A program made the translations under genes and the position numbers. A DNA stretch of 64,000 bases from Gammaproteobacteria bacterium (lineage in GTDB: Bacteria; Pseudomonadota; Gammaproteobacteria; Acidiferrobacterales; Sulfurifustaceae). The stretch lies in assembly GCA_016199745.1 (NCBI GenBank), contig JACQFZ010000048.1, forward strand, positions 1-64,000, written 5' to 3'. A model generated the notes under the pieces. The model worked only from the letters and a program-made list of their open reading frames with translations. It did not search any database and was not told where the DNA came from. Of this stretch, positions 1-6,458 are shown piece by piece (position 1 is the stretch's first letter; each line of letters starts with the position of its first letter).

Positions 1-2
1 AT

Positions 3-125
3 GAAATGCTACAGATCTTGAGTCTGACCTTGTTCGAGCGAATGCCATTGGATCAGCTACTTAATAACATCATCACGGATGACATCCAGGCGCTTGCGGC
101 TAATCAGCTGACTTTATTCGATTAA
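3..125 (+). pseudogene. C-terminal remnant of an IS4-family transposase
   Basis: The first 125 bases carry an open frame that ends at a TAA and enters from outside the window. The peptide contains LQILSLTLFE and ends NQLTLFD, which resembles the extreme C-terminus of IS4-family DDE transposases (identified from memory of the family). About 40 residues are visible. The rest lies upstream of the window, so it could be the end of a whole element or an isolated tail. No terminal inverted repeat was recognised after the stop. Confidence 0.55.
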
Positions 126-144
126 CGTCCGGACACTACTGTCT

Positions 145-471
145 TCATATATTGAGATAACGCGGAACCTTTGTCTTGAGCAACCGGACTAGCTGAGGCT
201 GCATGTAGTCGTACTTATCCAGAATACCCAGCACCACAATTCGTTTGCCTTTAAGCGCCGCCCCAAACTTGTCGTTGAGTTTTTTTCGGTGTCTCTCTTC
301 CATAGCAACGATGATGTCGGCCCATTCGATAAGATCAGCACAAACTGGGGTCGCGGCATCGTCGTCGAGACCCGCGGAAAGCGCTTCTACCCCAGGCCAC
401 TTGGAAAAAATGGTTTCCGCGGTAGGACTCCGCAAGCGATTTTGGCTGCAAAGAAAAAGCAATTTCTTCAC
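145..471 (-). CDS. Low-molecular-weight protein tyrosine phosphatase-like protein
   Basis: This 108-residue protein starts with a beta strand followed by CSQNRLRS, which fits the CX5R(S/T) phosphate loop of low-molecular-weight tyrosine phosphatases (Cys8, Arg14). The downstream segment DIIVAMEERHRKKL resembles the helix that follows a second strand in this fold. At about 108 residues it is shorter than classical PtpA/Wzb (about 150) and matches the small 'predicted protein tyrosine phosphatase' group. Its start codon overlaps the stop of the upstream small basic ORF in an ATGA, suggesting translational coupling. The substrate cannot be inferred. Confidence 0.75.
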   Translation of the reverse strand: MKKLLFLCSQNRLRSPTAETIFSKWPGVEALSAGLDDDAATPVCADLIEWADIIVAMEERHRKKLNDKFGAALKGKRIVVLGILDKYDYMQPQLVRLLKTKVPRYLNI

Positions 472-653
472 TTGCGGCGGCCGCGACTACGTTTGCGCGC
501 GCCGGGTTTGGCATCAGCCTTTACCAGGAGCTTCTTTGCCAAAGCATTCGACCTGGCGCGCGCCGCCGGCGATAGGCGTGTGCGTCGTTCGCGGAATTTG
601 TTTGCGCGTGATCGTTTTGTGTTCGACACGACGACAATGTTTTTGTGAGGCAT
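468..653 (-). CDS. Small Arg/Lys-rich protein, unknown function
   Basis: A 61-residue frame begins MPHKNIVVVSNTK and ends in a very basic tail. Its stop overlaps the start of the phosphatase gene (ATGA), the main reason to believe it is translated. The composition (many Arg, Lys and Ala) is what a small nucleic-acid-binding protein would show, but no family was recognised. No convincing ribosome-binding site precedes the ATG at 653. The frame stays open further upstream across the TfoX-like gene, so the start is uncertain and a chance ORF is possible. Confidence 0.35.
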   Translation of the reverse strand: MPHKNIVVVSNTKRSRANKFRERRTRLSPAARARSNALAKKLLVKADAKPGARKRSRGRRK

Positions 654-693
654 TACTAACGATTGTCTTAGTAATGCGCCGTCAAGCGGTTTT

Positions 694-1056
694 TTAACGG
701 CGTCTTGGTTTCTTCTTCTTTTTTCTCGTCTCGTCGCGCGCGATGCGAATGGATTCGCGCGCCCATGACAACAGCTCCACCGGATCGAGCAGAATCTCTT
801 CCGGCAGTTCAAAGTAGCGCCGGACCTGTATCCGTCCTTTTTTGGTGACATAAGAAAAAGCGCCCATGCCCGCCCGCTCATACGTCGGACGCGTCGTGTC
901 ATCGACGACAAAATACAGGCTGTTTTTCATGATCATCGCGAACTGCGCCGGGCCCGACGATATTCCTACCCCGCCGAAAAAACGGTTCGTGCGTACCGGC
1001 AAAACCGGCTCCAATAGATCCAGCACGTAGGTCACGTATTCACGATTGGCGGTCAT
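694..1056 (-). CDS. TfoX/Sxy N-terminal domain protein
   Basis: The 120-residue product contains the TfoX N-terminal fold: an early helix, the signature RTNRFFGGVGISSG, then MIMKNSLYFVVDD and a C-terminal helical part ending in a run of Lys and Arg. Such single-domain TfoX proteins are common in proteobacteria, where the full Sxy/TfoX is a competence co-regulator; single-domain members have no settled role. The ATG at 1056 was chosen because the domain begins right after it, whereas the longer frame runs back through the operator into the divergent regulator. It probably shares the 1120-1141 operator with the TetR gene. Confidence 0.75.
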   Translation of the reverse strand: MTANREYVTYVLDLLEPVLPVRTNRFFGGVGISSGPAQFAMIMKNSLYFVVDDTTRPTYERAGMGAFSYVTKKGRIQVRRYFELPEEILLDPVELLSWARESIRIARDETRKKKKKPRRR

Positions 1057-1119
1057 GGCGCGAGCGCGGCGTTCAAACGAGTGTGCGGCGACGTGTTGTC
1101 TTTTGTCGGTGTCGGCATA

Positions 1120-1141
1120 TACTAGAACGATCGTTCTAGTA
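1120..1141. promoter_or_regulatory. Perfect 22-bp palindrome, probable TetR operator
   Basis: The stretch tactagaacga followed by its exact reverse complement forms an uninterrupted 22-bp palindrome. It lies between the divergent TfoX-like (start 1056) and TetR-type (start 1163) genes. Size, symmetry and position are typical of an autoregulated TetR-family operator controlling both directions. Confidence 0.7.
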
Positions 1142-1162
1142 ATAGCAACCGCACTCGTTATC

Positions 1163-1735
1163 ATGGCTGGCCGCAAATCATTTGACGACTCGGAAGTTTT
1201 GCAGACGGCGCTTCGTATCTTTATCGCGAAGGGCTACTCATCCACGTCGATGAGGGATATCGAGAAGGCGAGCCGGTTGAGCGCCGGCAGCCTGTATTTC
1301 ACCTTCAAAAACAAGCGGGCGCTGTTTCGGCAGGTGATGAACCATTACTTACGGCACGTCGTCATCGGCCGGATCGAGGCGTATCTCGGCCATCGCGAGT
1401 TTCACAAAGGCGTTCGGGCGTATTTCGAGTCCACGTTTACCAACAAGAATTACCGTAAGTGCGGATGTCTATTGACGATCACCTCCGCGGAACCGGGCCT
1501 GGATAAAGCGGTGGCTCGGAAAATCGAAACCGGTTTCAAGATCATCGAAGAAAAATTCGTCGAGATCGTCCGGCGAGCGCAAAAGAACGGCGAGATCGAC
1601 CGCAGAAAAGACCCGGCGCTGATCGCGCAACATTTATTCACGAGTTACCAGGGTTTATTGGTGCTGGTAAGGTTCGGCAAAAGTAATCGTTACCTCAAAA
1701 GGGCGACCGACGCCGCGATCACCCTTCTCCATTAA
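1163..1735 (+). CDS. TetR/AcrR-family transcriptional regulator
   Basis: This 190-residue protein has an N-terminal TetR HTH: ALRIFIAKGYSSTSMRDIEKAS, then AGSLYFTFKNKRALFRQVM, the conserved recognition-helix and F.NK region. The C-terminal half is a divergent ligand-binding domain with KCGCLL, a Cys pair that could sense electrophiles or oxidants as in NemR-like members (inference). ATG 1163 is 21 bp after the perfect palindrome, so it probably represses itself, the TfoX-like gene and the DJ-1/PfpI gene that begins 22 bp after its stop. Confidence 0.85.
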   Translation: MAGRKSFDDSEVLQTALRIFIAKGYSSTSMRDIEKASRLSAGSLYFTFKNKRALFRQVMNHYLRHVVIGRIEAYLGHREFHKGVRAYFESTFTNKNYRKCGCLLTITSAEPGLDKAVARKIETGFKIIEEKFVEIVRRAQKNGEIDRRKDPALIAQHLFTSYQGLLVLVRFGKSNRYLKRATDAAITLLH

Positions 1736-1757
1736 AAAACCAACCAAGGAAAAAATC

Positions 1758-2453
1758 ATGGCCAGCACAGCAAAGAAAGTACTCATCGTCGTTACATCGC
1801 ACGATCGCTTGAGCGATACCGGCAAACAAACCGGATTTTGGTTCGAAGAGTTGGCCACGCCCTACTACGTATTTGTCGATGCCGGCTACACGGTGGACAT
1901 TGCCTCCATCAACGGCGGCAAGCCGCCCGTGGATCCCGGCAGCGAAGGCGAGCCGGGCAATCGGCCGGCGTCCGTTCAACGTTTCATGACGGATTCCTCG
2001 GCCATGAACAAGCTTGAGAAAAGTTTGGCGATCCAAGCGGCGGACACTAAACCGTATGACGCCATATTTCTGTCGGGTGGGCACGGCGCCATGTGGGATA
2101 TGCCGTCGAATACGCCGCTGGCAACCGCGCTTGGCGCGGCGTTCGACGCCGGCAAAGTGATCGCGGCGGTCTGCCACGGGCCGGCCGGGTTGGTGTCGGC
2201 GCGACGTAAAGACGGCAAGTCGATCGTGCACGGCCGACGGGTGAATTCGTTCACCGATACGGAAGAGTCGGCGGTGGGTTTGTCGAGTGTTGTGCCGTTT
2301 TTGCTGGAAAGCCGGCTTCGGGAATTGGGCGGCATCTTCGAACGAGCGCCGGATTGGCAGCCGATCGCCGTGCGCGACGGCAACCTCGTTACCGGCCAAA
2401 ACCCGCAGTCGTCGCATGTGGTAGCGGAACAAGTTATCGAGGCGCTACGCTAG
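1758..2453 (+). CDS. DJ-1/PfpI family protein (class I glutamine amidotransferase-like)
   Basis: The 231-residue protein carries the DJ-1/PfpI nucleophile elbow AVCHGPAGLV, with the catalytic Cys followed by His, and the upstream FLSGGHGAMWD loop. The N-terminus KVLIVVTSHDRL and the length match the Hsp31/HchA-like and yeast Hsp31 branch, whose members act as glyoxalase III or holding chaperones on methylglyoxal-damaged proteins. It follows the TetR gene closely, with a good purine-rich ribosome site before ATG 1758, so an electrophile-inducible two-gene unit is likely. Whether it is a glyoxalase or a chaperone cannot be told from sequence. Confidence 0.88.
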   Translation: MASTAKKVLIVVTSHDRLSDTGKQTGFWFEELATPYYVFVDAGYTVDIASINGGKPPVDPGSEGEPGNRPASVQRFMTDSSAMNKLEKSLAIQAADTKPYDAIFLSGGHGAMWDMPSNTPLATALGAAFDAGKVIAAVCHGPAGLVSARRKDGKSIVHGRRVNSFTDTEESAVGLSSVVPFLLESRLRELGGIFERAPDWQPIAVRDGNLVTGQNPQSSHVVAEQVIEALR

Positions 2454-2500
2454 TGTAGTGCTTCGTTCTTCTTGGAACTTAAACGGCGGTTGGCACGAAA

Positions 2501-3180
2501 GGGCGTGTCACCAATTAACCCATCCGCCACAATCCCAACCTCAACCCATCAACACGAGGCGAGAGCACGTCGAATGACAAGGAGATATGGACTGCGCGAT
2601 GACCAATGGGAGCGGATCAAAGATTTATTACCCGGCCAGGAAGCCCACGTCGGGGTGACCGCGAAAGACAATCGGTTGTTCGTGGAAGCGGTGCTGTACC
2701 GCTATCGCGCCGGTATACCCTGGCGAGATTTGCCGGAACGGTTTGGCGACTTTCGCGTCGTCCACACACGGTTTAGTCGGTGGGCGAAAGGCGGTGTCTG
2801 GGAACACGTATTTCGCCAGTTGGCGACAGCGGCCGATAACGAATACGCCATGATCGATGCCACCATCGTCCGCGCGCATCAGCACAGCGCCGGCGCCCAA
2901 AAAAAGCCGGGCAAACGGAAGAAGACAATCGAACCACAGAGAAAATCGGCCGGAGCAAAGGCGGTCTGACAACAAAGATTCATGCCACGGTCGATGCGCT
3001 CGGCAATCCCACCGGATTCTTCCTCACACCGGGACAAGCGTCCGATCTCGAGGGTGCCGATGTGCTGCTACCGTGCGTATTGGCCGACACCGTGATCGGC
3101 GACAAAGGGTACGATGCCGAGGCGCGGGTCATCCAGCCGTTACGCGACGCCGGCAAGACGGTGGTCATTCCGCCTGACGC
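2501..3180 (+). mobile_element. Truncated IS5-family (IS427 group) insertion sequence
   Basis: The transposase starts at ATG 2574 (RRYGLRDDQWERIKDLLPG; RAGIPWRDLPERFG) and the first frame ends at 2969. Seven A residues at 2899-2905 followed by G form a typical -1 slippery site. Slipping there leads into the second frame ([28 protein letters not shown]), the normal IS427 arrangement, so this frameshift is programmed and not damage. Homology stops near VVIPP at about 3177, where sequence of a Tn3 transposase begins. The C-terminal end with the catalytic Glu and the right inverted repeat are missing, so the element is dead. The left end is placed only roughly at gggcgtgtcaccaatta. Confidence 0.8.
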
Positions 3181-3728
3181 GCCCCATCGATTGGGAGTTA
3201 ATCGCGAATCAGTACGACGAAATGGTGAAGTACACGACGGCATTGCGGTTAGGCACCGCGGAATCGGAGGCGATCCTACGCCGCTTCACGCGCGACAACG
3301 TTCAACACCCGACGTACCGAGCGCTCGCTGAACTGGGCCGGGCGGTGAAGACGATCTTTCTCTGTCGGTATCTGCATTCCGACGATCTGCGTCGTGAAAT
3401 CCACGAGGGGTTGAATGTCGTGGAAAACTGGAACAGCGCCAACAGCTTCATCTTTTACGGCAAGGGCGGCGAGGTCGCCTCCAACCAGTTAGAGGATCAG
3501 GAGCTCTCTATGCTTGCGCTGCATTTGCTGCAGCTACATCATACCTTAATGATTCAACGCGTTCTGGTGGAAGACCGTTGGCACAAACGCCTGAAGGAAG
3601 CCAATCGCCGCGGGTTGACGCCGCTCATTTACGCCCACATCAACCCATATGGGCGCTTCGACCTCGACATGAACGAGCGCATGGCGATCGATACGGAAGG
3701 GGCAGCGGTAGCGGAGGCCGTACAATGA
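3180..3728 (+). pseudogene. C-terminal fragment of a Tn3-family transposase
   Basis: From about 3180 a frame encodes [34 protein letters not shown] and [15 protein letters not shown], the conserved C-terminal block of Tn3-family TnpA (Tn3 transposases are about 1000 residues; about 180 remain). The frame is open to a TGA at 3728 but has no start of its own because it is joined directly to the truncated IS5 element. It is a deletion scar between two elements. No resolvase or 38-bp terminal inverted repeat was seen. Confidence 0.85.
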
Positions 3729-3999
3729 ATGGGCCCTCCAACCGCAACGCCTCAAGACATGAGATTAGGTTGCGGCTCCCTGTCACTGGGCCTCACAGGT
3801 GGTTGAAAAACTTCCACACGCGTGGCGTTGTTTGAACGACGGGAAGAGGCAGGCAAACAGAAGCGGCTACCGAACGGCTATTTTTTGTGCGGCGTTATCC
3901 AAAACCCATCAATGAACAACCACGCCCCAAGGGGCGGGGTATCGATTTTGTGTTGCTAAATGCTTCGCCGCAAGCGGCGGGGAATTACACCCGGAGAGA
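3729..3999. other. Intergenic remnant with two small GC hairpins
   Basis: No gene was recognised between the Tn3 fragment and the KAS III remnant. The stretch holds two short inverted repeats, gccccaaggggc and cgccgcaagcggcg, about 55 bp apart, each able to form a stem with an AA loop. They may be leftovers of the end of a mobile element. Nothing else could be supported. Confidence 0.4.
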
Positions 4000-4142
4000 T
4001 TAACCCCAGACCAATCCCAAGTGGCTCACCACCAGCCCGCCGCCGACGATGACGACTTTATCGCCCGGCTTGGCGAGTTTGCGCTCGGCGATCAAATGAA
4101 GACCGATCGGCACATTTGACTCATTTGCGCCGCGCGGATTTT
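4000..4142 (-). pseudogene. C-terminal remnant of a KAS III-like gene
   Basis: Reading the minus strand, a frame ends at TAA (4000-4002) and encodes NESNVPIGLHLIAERKLAKP followed by GDKVVIVGGGLVVSHLGLVWG. This is the terminal segment of ketoacyl-ACP synthase III proteins (compare PLGLHFAIEQGRL...GHKVLLYGQGAGLALGIVTFVY in the adjacent gene). It is clearly diverged from that neighbour, so it derives from a separate paralogue and not from a recent copy. No start or catalytic domain remains. Confidence 0.6.
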
Positions 4143-4174
4143 TTAATATCGATGGGTTTCAATCCTCACCCTCA

Positions 4175-5479
4175 TCAATAGACAAACGTGACGATGCCCA
4201 ACGCCAGTCCGGCGCCTTGGCCGTATAGCAACACCTTGTGTCCGCGCGTAAGACGCCCTTGCTCGATGGCGAAGTGTAGGCCGAGCGGGATCGACGCCGC
4301 GACGGTATTGCCGTAGTCGCGCAGGTAGACGAAGTGGCGCTCCTTGGGCCAACCGAGGCGGCGGCTCATAAGTTTTACGGCAGGTCCGCTCGCTTGATGG
4401 AACATGAACAGGTCGATGTCCGACAGTCGCTGTTCGTTCTCTGTGAGGAATCGCTCGTAAAAGCCGGGCATGTGCTGCGCCGCTAGGTGGAAAAGTTTAG
4501 GTCCTTCCATCGTGAAGAAGTCGCCACGCTTAAGTCGTCCTTGCTCGATGGCGAAGTGTAAGCCGAGCGGGATCGATGCGGCAATGGTATTGCCGTAGTC
4601 GCGCAGGTGGACGAAGTGTCGTTCCTCGGGCCAATCGAGTTGGCGGCCGATGAGTTGAATCAGCGGTTCGCTCAATTGATGCGTGAGGAACAGATCGATG
4701 TCTGCGGGTTGCTGGTTGTTCGCTGTGAGGAATCGCTCGTAAAAGCCGGGCGTGATCTGTCCTATCAGACGCATCATGTGGCGTCCTTGTATGGTGAAAA
4801 AAGAATCCTCGGGTGTGGGCGTACGGGGACTGCGGGGGCCGTAAATGCTGCCGCCAATACGCACGCGGGCATAGTCGCGGCCTTTGGGCGCGATCATGAA
4901 ACTGCCCGCGCAGAATTGCGACGCTTTGCTGTGTTGCTGTGTTGCTGTGTTGCTGTGTTCGGTGTCGCGTTCGATGACCACCGCCACCGCCGCATCGCCA
5001 ATGAGCGCCGCACTTTCCCATTCGTGCGGGTTCAGATGCGAGGAACCGTTCTCGGCGGCAACCAATACCACCCGCCGATAACGACCGGCGGCAATCAGAT
5101 GCGCCATGGTGTCGAAGCCGACAAGAAAACTGAGGCAGGTCGCGTCGATATCGAAAACCGCCAGGTGACGCGGCGCCTCATCTAGCTCTGCCAAGATCAA
5201 GCTAGCCGTGCAGGGCAATCCCTGTGCGGGACCTCCGCTAACCGAAATAAGGGCATCGACATCGTCGAGCGTCAGCTGCGCACGATCGAGCGCAGCCTTC
5301 ACGGCTTTCCCACCCATGTACGGAGAGATTTCGACTTCATTGCCATAATAGCGGGTACGGATACCCGTTTTCTTCTCGACCGTGCCGGGCTCGAGGTCGA
5401 ACTTTTCGTCAAAGTCGGTGGACGGAACTTTCACGCTCGGGATATAGCATCCGGTGGAGACGATTTTTACGGGCAGCAT
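4175..5479 (-). CDS. KAS III-like (FabH family) synthase with duplicated C-terminal catalytic segment
   Basis: The protein has 434 residues, against about 320-350 for normal FabH-family enzymes. The N-terminal half is standard, with the acylated Cys at position 115 (DIDATCLSF). The C-terminal part occurs twice with a period of 94 residues: copy 1 at about 225-319 (His267, DYGNT with Asn297) and copy 2 at about 320-413 (His361, Asn391). Only copy 2 is followed by the terminal strand VLLYGQGAGLALGIVTFVY. The copies differ at many positions, so the extra segment is either old or came from recombination between two paralogues; a third remnant lies just downstream. The family condenses acyl thioesters with malonyl-ACP or a second acyl chain; the substrate is unknown. 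A four-unit octamer repeat lies inside the gene. Confidence 0.8.
   Translation of the reverse strand: MLPVKIVSTGCYIPSVKVPSTDFDEKFDLEPGTVEKKTGIRTRYYGNEVEISPYMGGKAVKAALDRAQLTLDDVDALISVSGGPAQGLPCTASLILAELDEAPRHLAVFDIDATCLSFLVGFDTMAHLIAAGRYRRVVLVAAENGSSHLNPHEWESAALIGDAAVAVVIERDTEHSNTATQQHSKASQFCAGSFMIAPKGRDYARVRIGGSIYGPRSPRTPTPEDSFFTIQGRHMMRLIGQITPGFYERFLTANNQQPADIDLFLTHQLSEPLIQLIGRQLDWPEERHFVHLRDYGNTIAASIPLGLHFAIEQGRLKRGDFFTMEGPKLFHLAAQHMPGFYERFLTENEQRLSDIDLFMFHQASGPAVKLMSRRLGWPKERHFVYLRDYGNTVAASIPLGLHFAIEQGRLTRGHKVLLYGQGAGLALGIVTFVY
4926..4957. repeat. Octanucleotide tandem repeat (4 x ttgctgtg) inside the KAS III gene
   Basis: Four exact copies of ttgctgtg run from 4926 to 4957 within the coding region and encode HSNTATQQHS in a loop that is not conserved. 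Eight is not a multiple of three, so gain or loss of a unit would shift the frame. Confidence 0.9.
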
Positions 5480-5634
5480 GGGCTTACGCCTTTTGGTTTT
5501 TTGAATTCGCGACCATATCTTACGCCTAGCCGAGAAGCAGTAAACTCACTGCACGGCAAGCGCACGTCCAGGTAGCACGTGGGGAATTTTTAGAGGTTCC
5601 CATTATTAAGTTTCACAATGAGTTGATGCATGGT

Positions 5635-5952
5635 TTAGACCGTCGACGTTAGCATGCTGGCACGGCGCTGTCCTTCAAGCATCGCCTGTTGTTGCAGCGT
5701 CTGTTGATGGATTTCTGCCAGCGTTTCGAATTTGCGTTCCGCCTCCATCCGTCTGCCATCGAGTAGCGTCTTCTCGTTCTCGACCACCGCGATCTGCGTT
5801 CGTGTTTCAGCCAGTGCGATCTGGACATCGCGATAGTCTCGGACAAGCGCCTCGTGGGTGTGGCGCAATTCGTCGAACTGATACGACAACCGATCTCGCT
5901 CGGCGGTGACTTTTAGGGTGAGATCTTGCTGGTGTTGCCACGCGAGAAGCAT
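5635..5952 (-). CDS. Coiled-coil protein of unknown function, possibly a fragment
   Basis: A 105-residue frame is almost entirely heptad-like helix (for example RLSYQFDELRHTHEALVRDY and KTLLDGRRMEAERKFETLAE), rich in Glu, Arg and Gln, with no membrane segment or signal peptide. It resembles the coiled-coil tail of KfrA-type DNA-binding proteins such as the one at 54652-55479 but lacks the DNA-binding head, so it may be a truncated relative. No close family was recognised. It is transcribed in the same direction as the KAS III gene but lies 155 bp upstream of it. Confidence 0.45.
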   Translation of the reverse strand: MLLAWQHQQDLTLKVTAERDRLSYQFDELRHTHEALVRDYRDVQIALAETRTQIAVVENEKTLLDGRRMEAERKFETLAEIHQQTLQQQAMLEGQRRASMLTSTV

Positions 5953-6152
5953 TTATGCGCCCCTGATCGCTGACGTACTCGACGCGGGTGACAGTCCCGT
6001 GTCCTCTCTGCCGGAACTCTTTCTCTCCGATGTAACCTCATTTGCGTAAGCCGCCCCGGTTGTGCATGCCCCTGCGCAACTTCCTCATAACTGCTGTGGT
6101 TCGCTGAGCCGGGGGATGGCAACGTGCCGCGTCATTGCGGTCATCACGCAAC

Positions 6153-6168
6153 ATTACAAAATTGTAAT
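6153..6168. promoter_or_regulatory. Candidate CopR/CzcR-type metal-response operator
   Basis: The sequence attacaaaattgtaat has 7-bp inverted arms with a 2-bp centre. It matches the TKACA-N4-TGTAAT pattern of pseudomonad CopR/CzcR response regulators. It lies 30 bp upstream of an FNR site and ahead of the copper P-ATPase operon, so combined metal and oxygen control is plausible. Confidence 0.5.
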
Positions 6169-6197
6169 CTGGCGGCCGGGACTTTGTTAAGCCCGAC

Positions 6198-6211
6198 TTG
6201 ATCTAGATCAA
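6198..6211. promoter_or_regulatory. FNR/ANR site TTGATCTAGATCAA
   Basis: A perfect 14-bp FNR palindrome (TTGAT-N4-ATCAA). A TAAATT hexamer at 6234-6239 gives a -10 box at the class II spacing (site centred about -41.5), with a predicted start of transcription near 6246 and the first gene at 6270. Confidence 0.85.
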
Positions 6212-6269
6212 GAGTAGATGCCGCATTCCCGCCTAAATTGAATCGGGTTCTTCAGGTCAAAGGTGACGT

Positions 6270-6386
6270 ATGCACGATGGCGGAATAGGTGGCATGGGTT
6301 TCGGTATGGTGGTTTTCTGGATCGTTGTGGTCCTGGCCATCGCCGCGCTGATTAAGTACTTGCTCGGGAATTCGGGCAAGAAATAA
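6270..6386 (+). CDS. Small single-span membrane protein (38 aa)
   Basis: A short frame from ATG 6270 encodes MHDGGIGGMGFGMVVFWIVV followed by more hydrophobic residues and ends GNSGKK. It has a Gly/Met-rich N-terminus, one transmembrane helix and a basic C-terminus, like the small membrane proteins often found beside copper ATPases (SHOCT-type leaders without the SHOCT domain). The purine-rich ggtgacgt before the ATG gives only a weak ribosome site. It is the first gene after the FNR site and 72 bp upstream of the P-ATPase start. Confidence 0.6.
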   Translation: MHDGGIGGMGFGMVVFWIVVVLAIAALIKYLLGNSGKK

Positions 6387-6458
6387 ACGTGCCGCACACT
6401 GGTTCATCGCAGCGACGTGAGCAGAGACCAAATGATAGAACGCGACGGAGCGGCAGCG

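Noticed and set aside
1719-2432. 237-codon minus-strand frame opposite the DJ-1/PfpI gene
   Set aside because: It is antisense to a clear DJ-1/PfpI gene, rich in Arg/His as expected for a shadow frame, and matches no family.
2569-2980. IS5 transposase frameshift as damage
   Set aside because: The A7-G slippery run gives the -1 shift normal for IS427-group elements; the real lesion is the missing 3' end.
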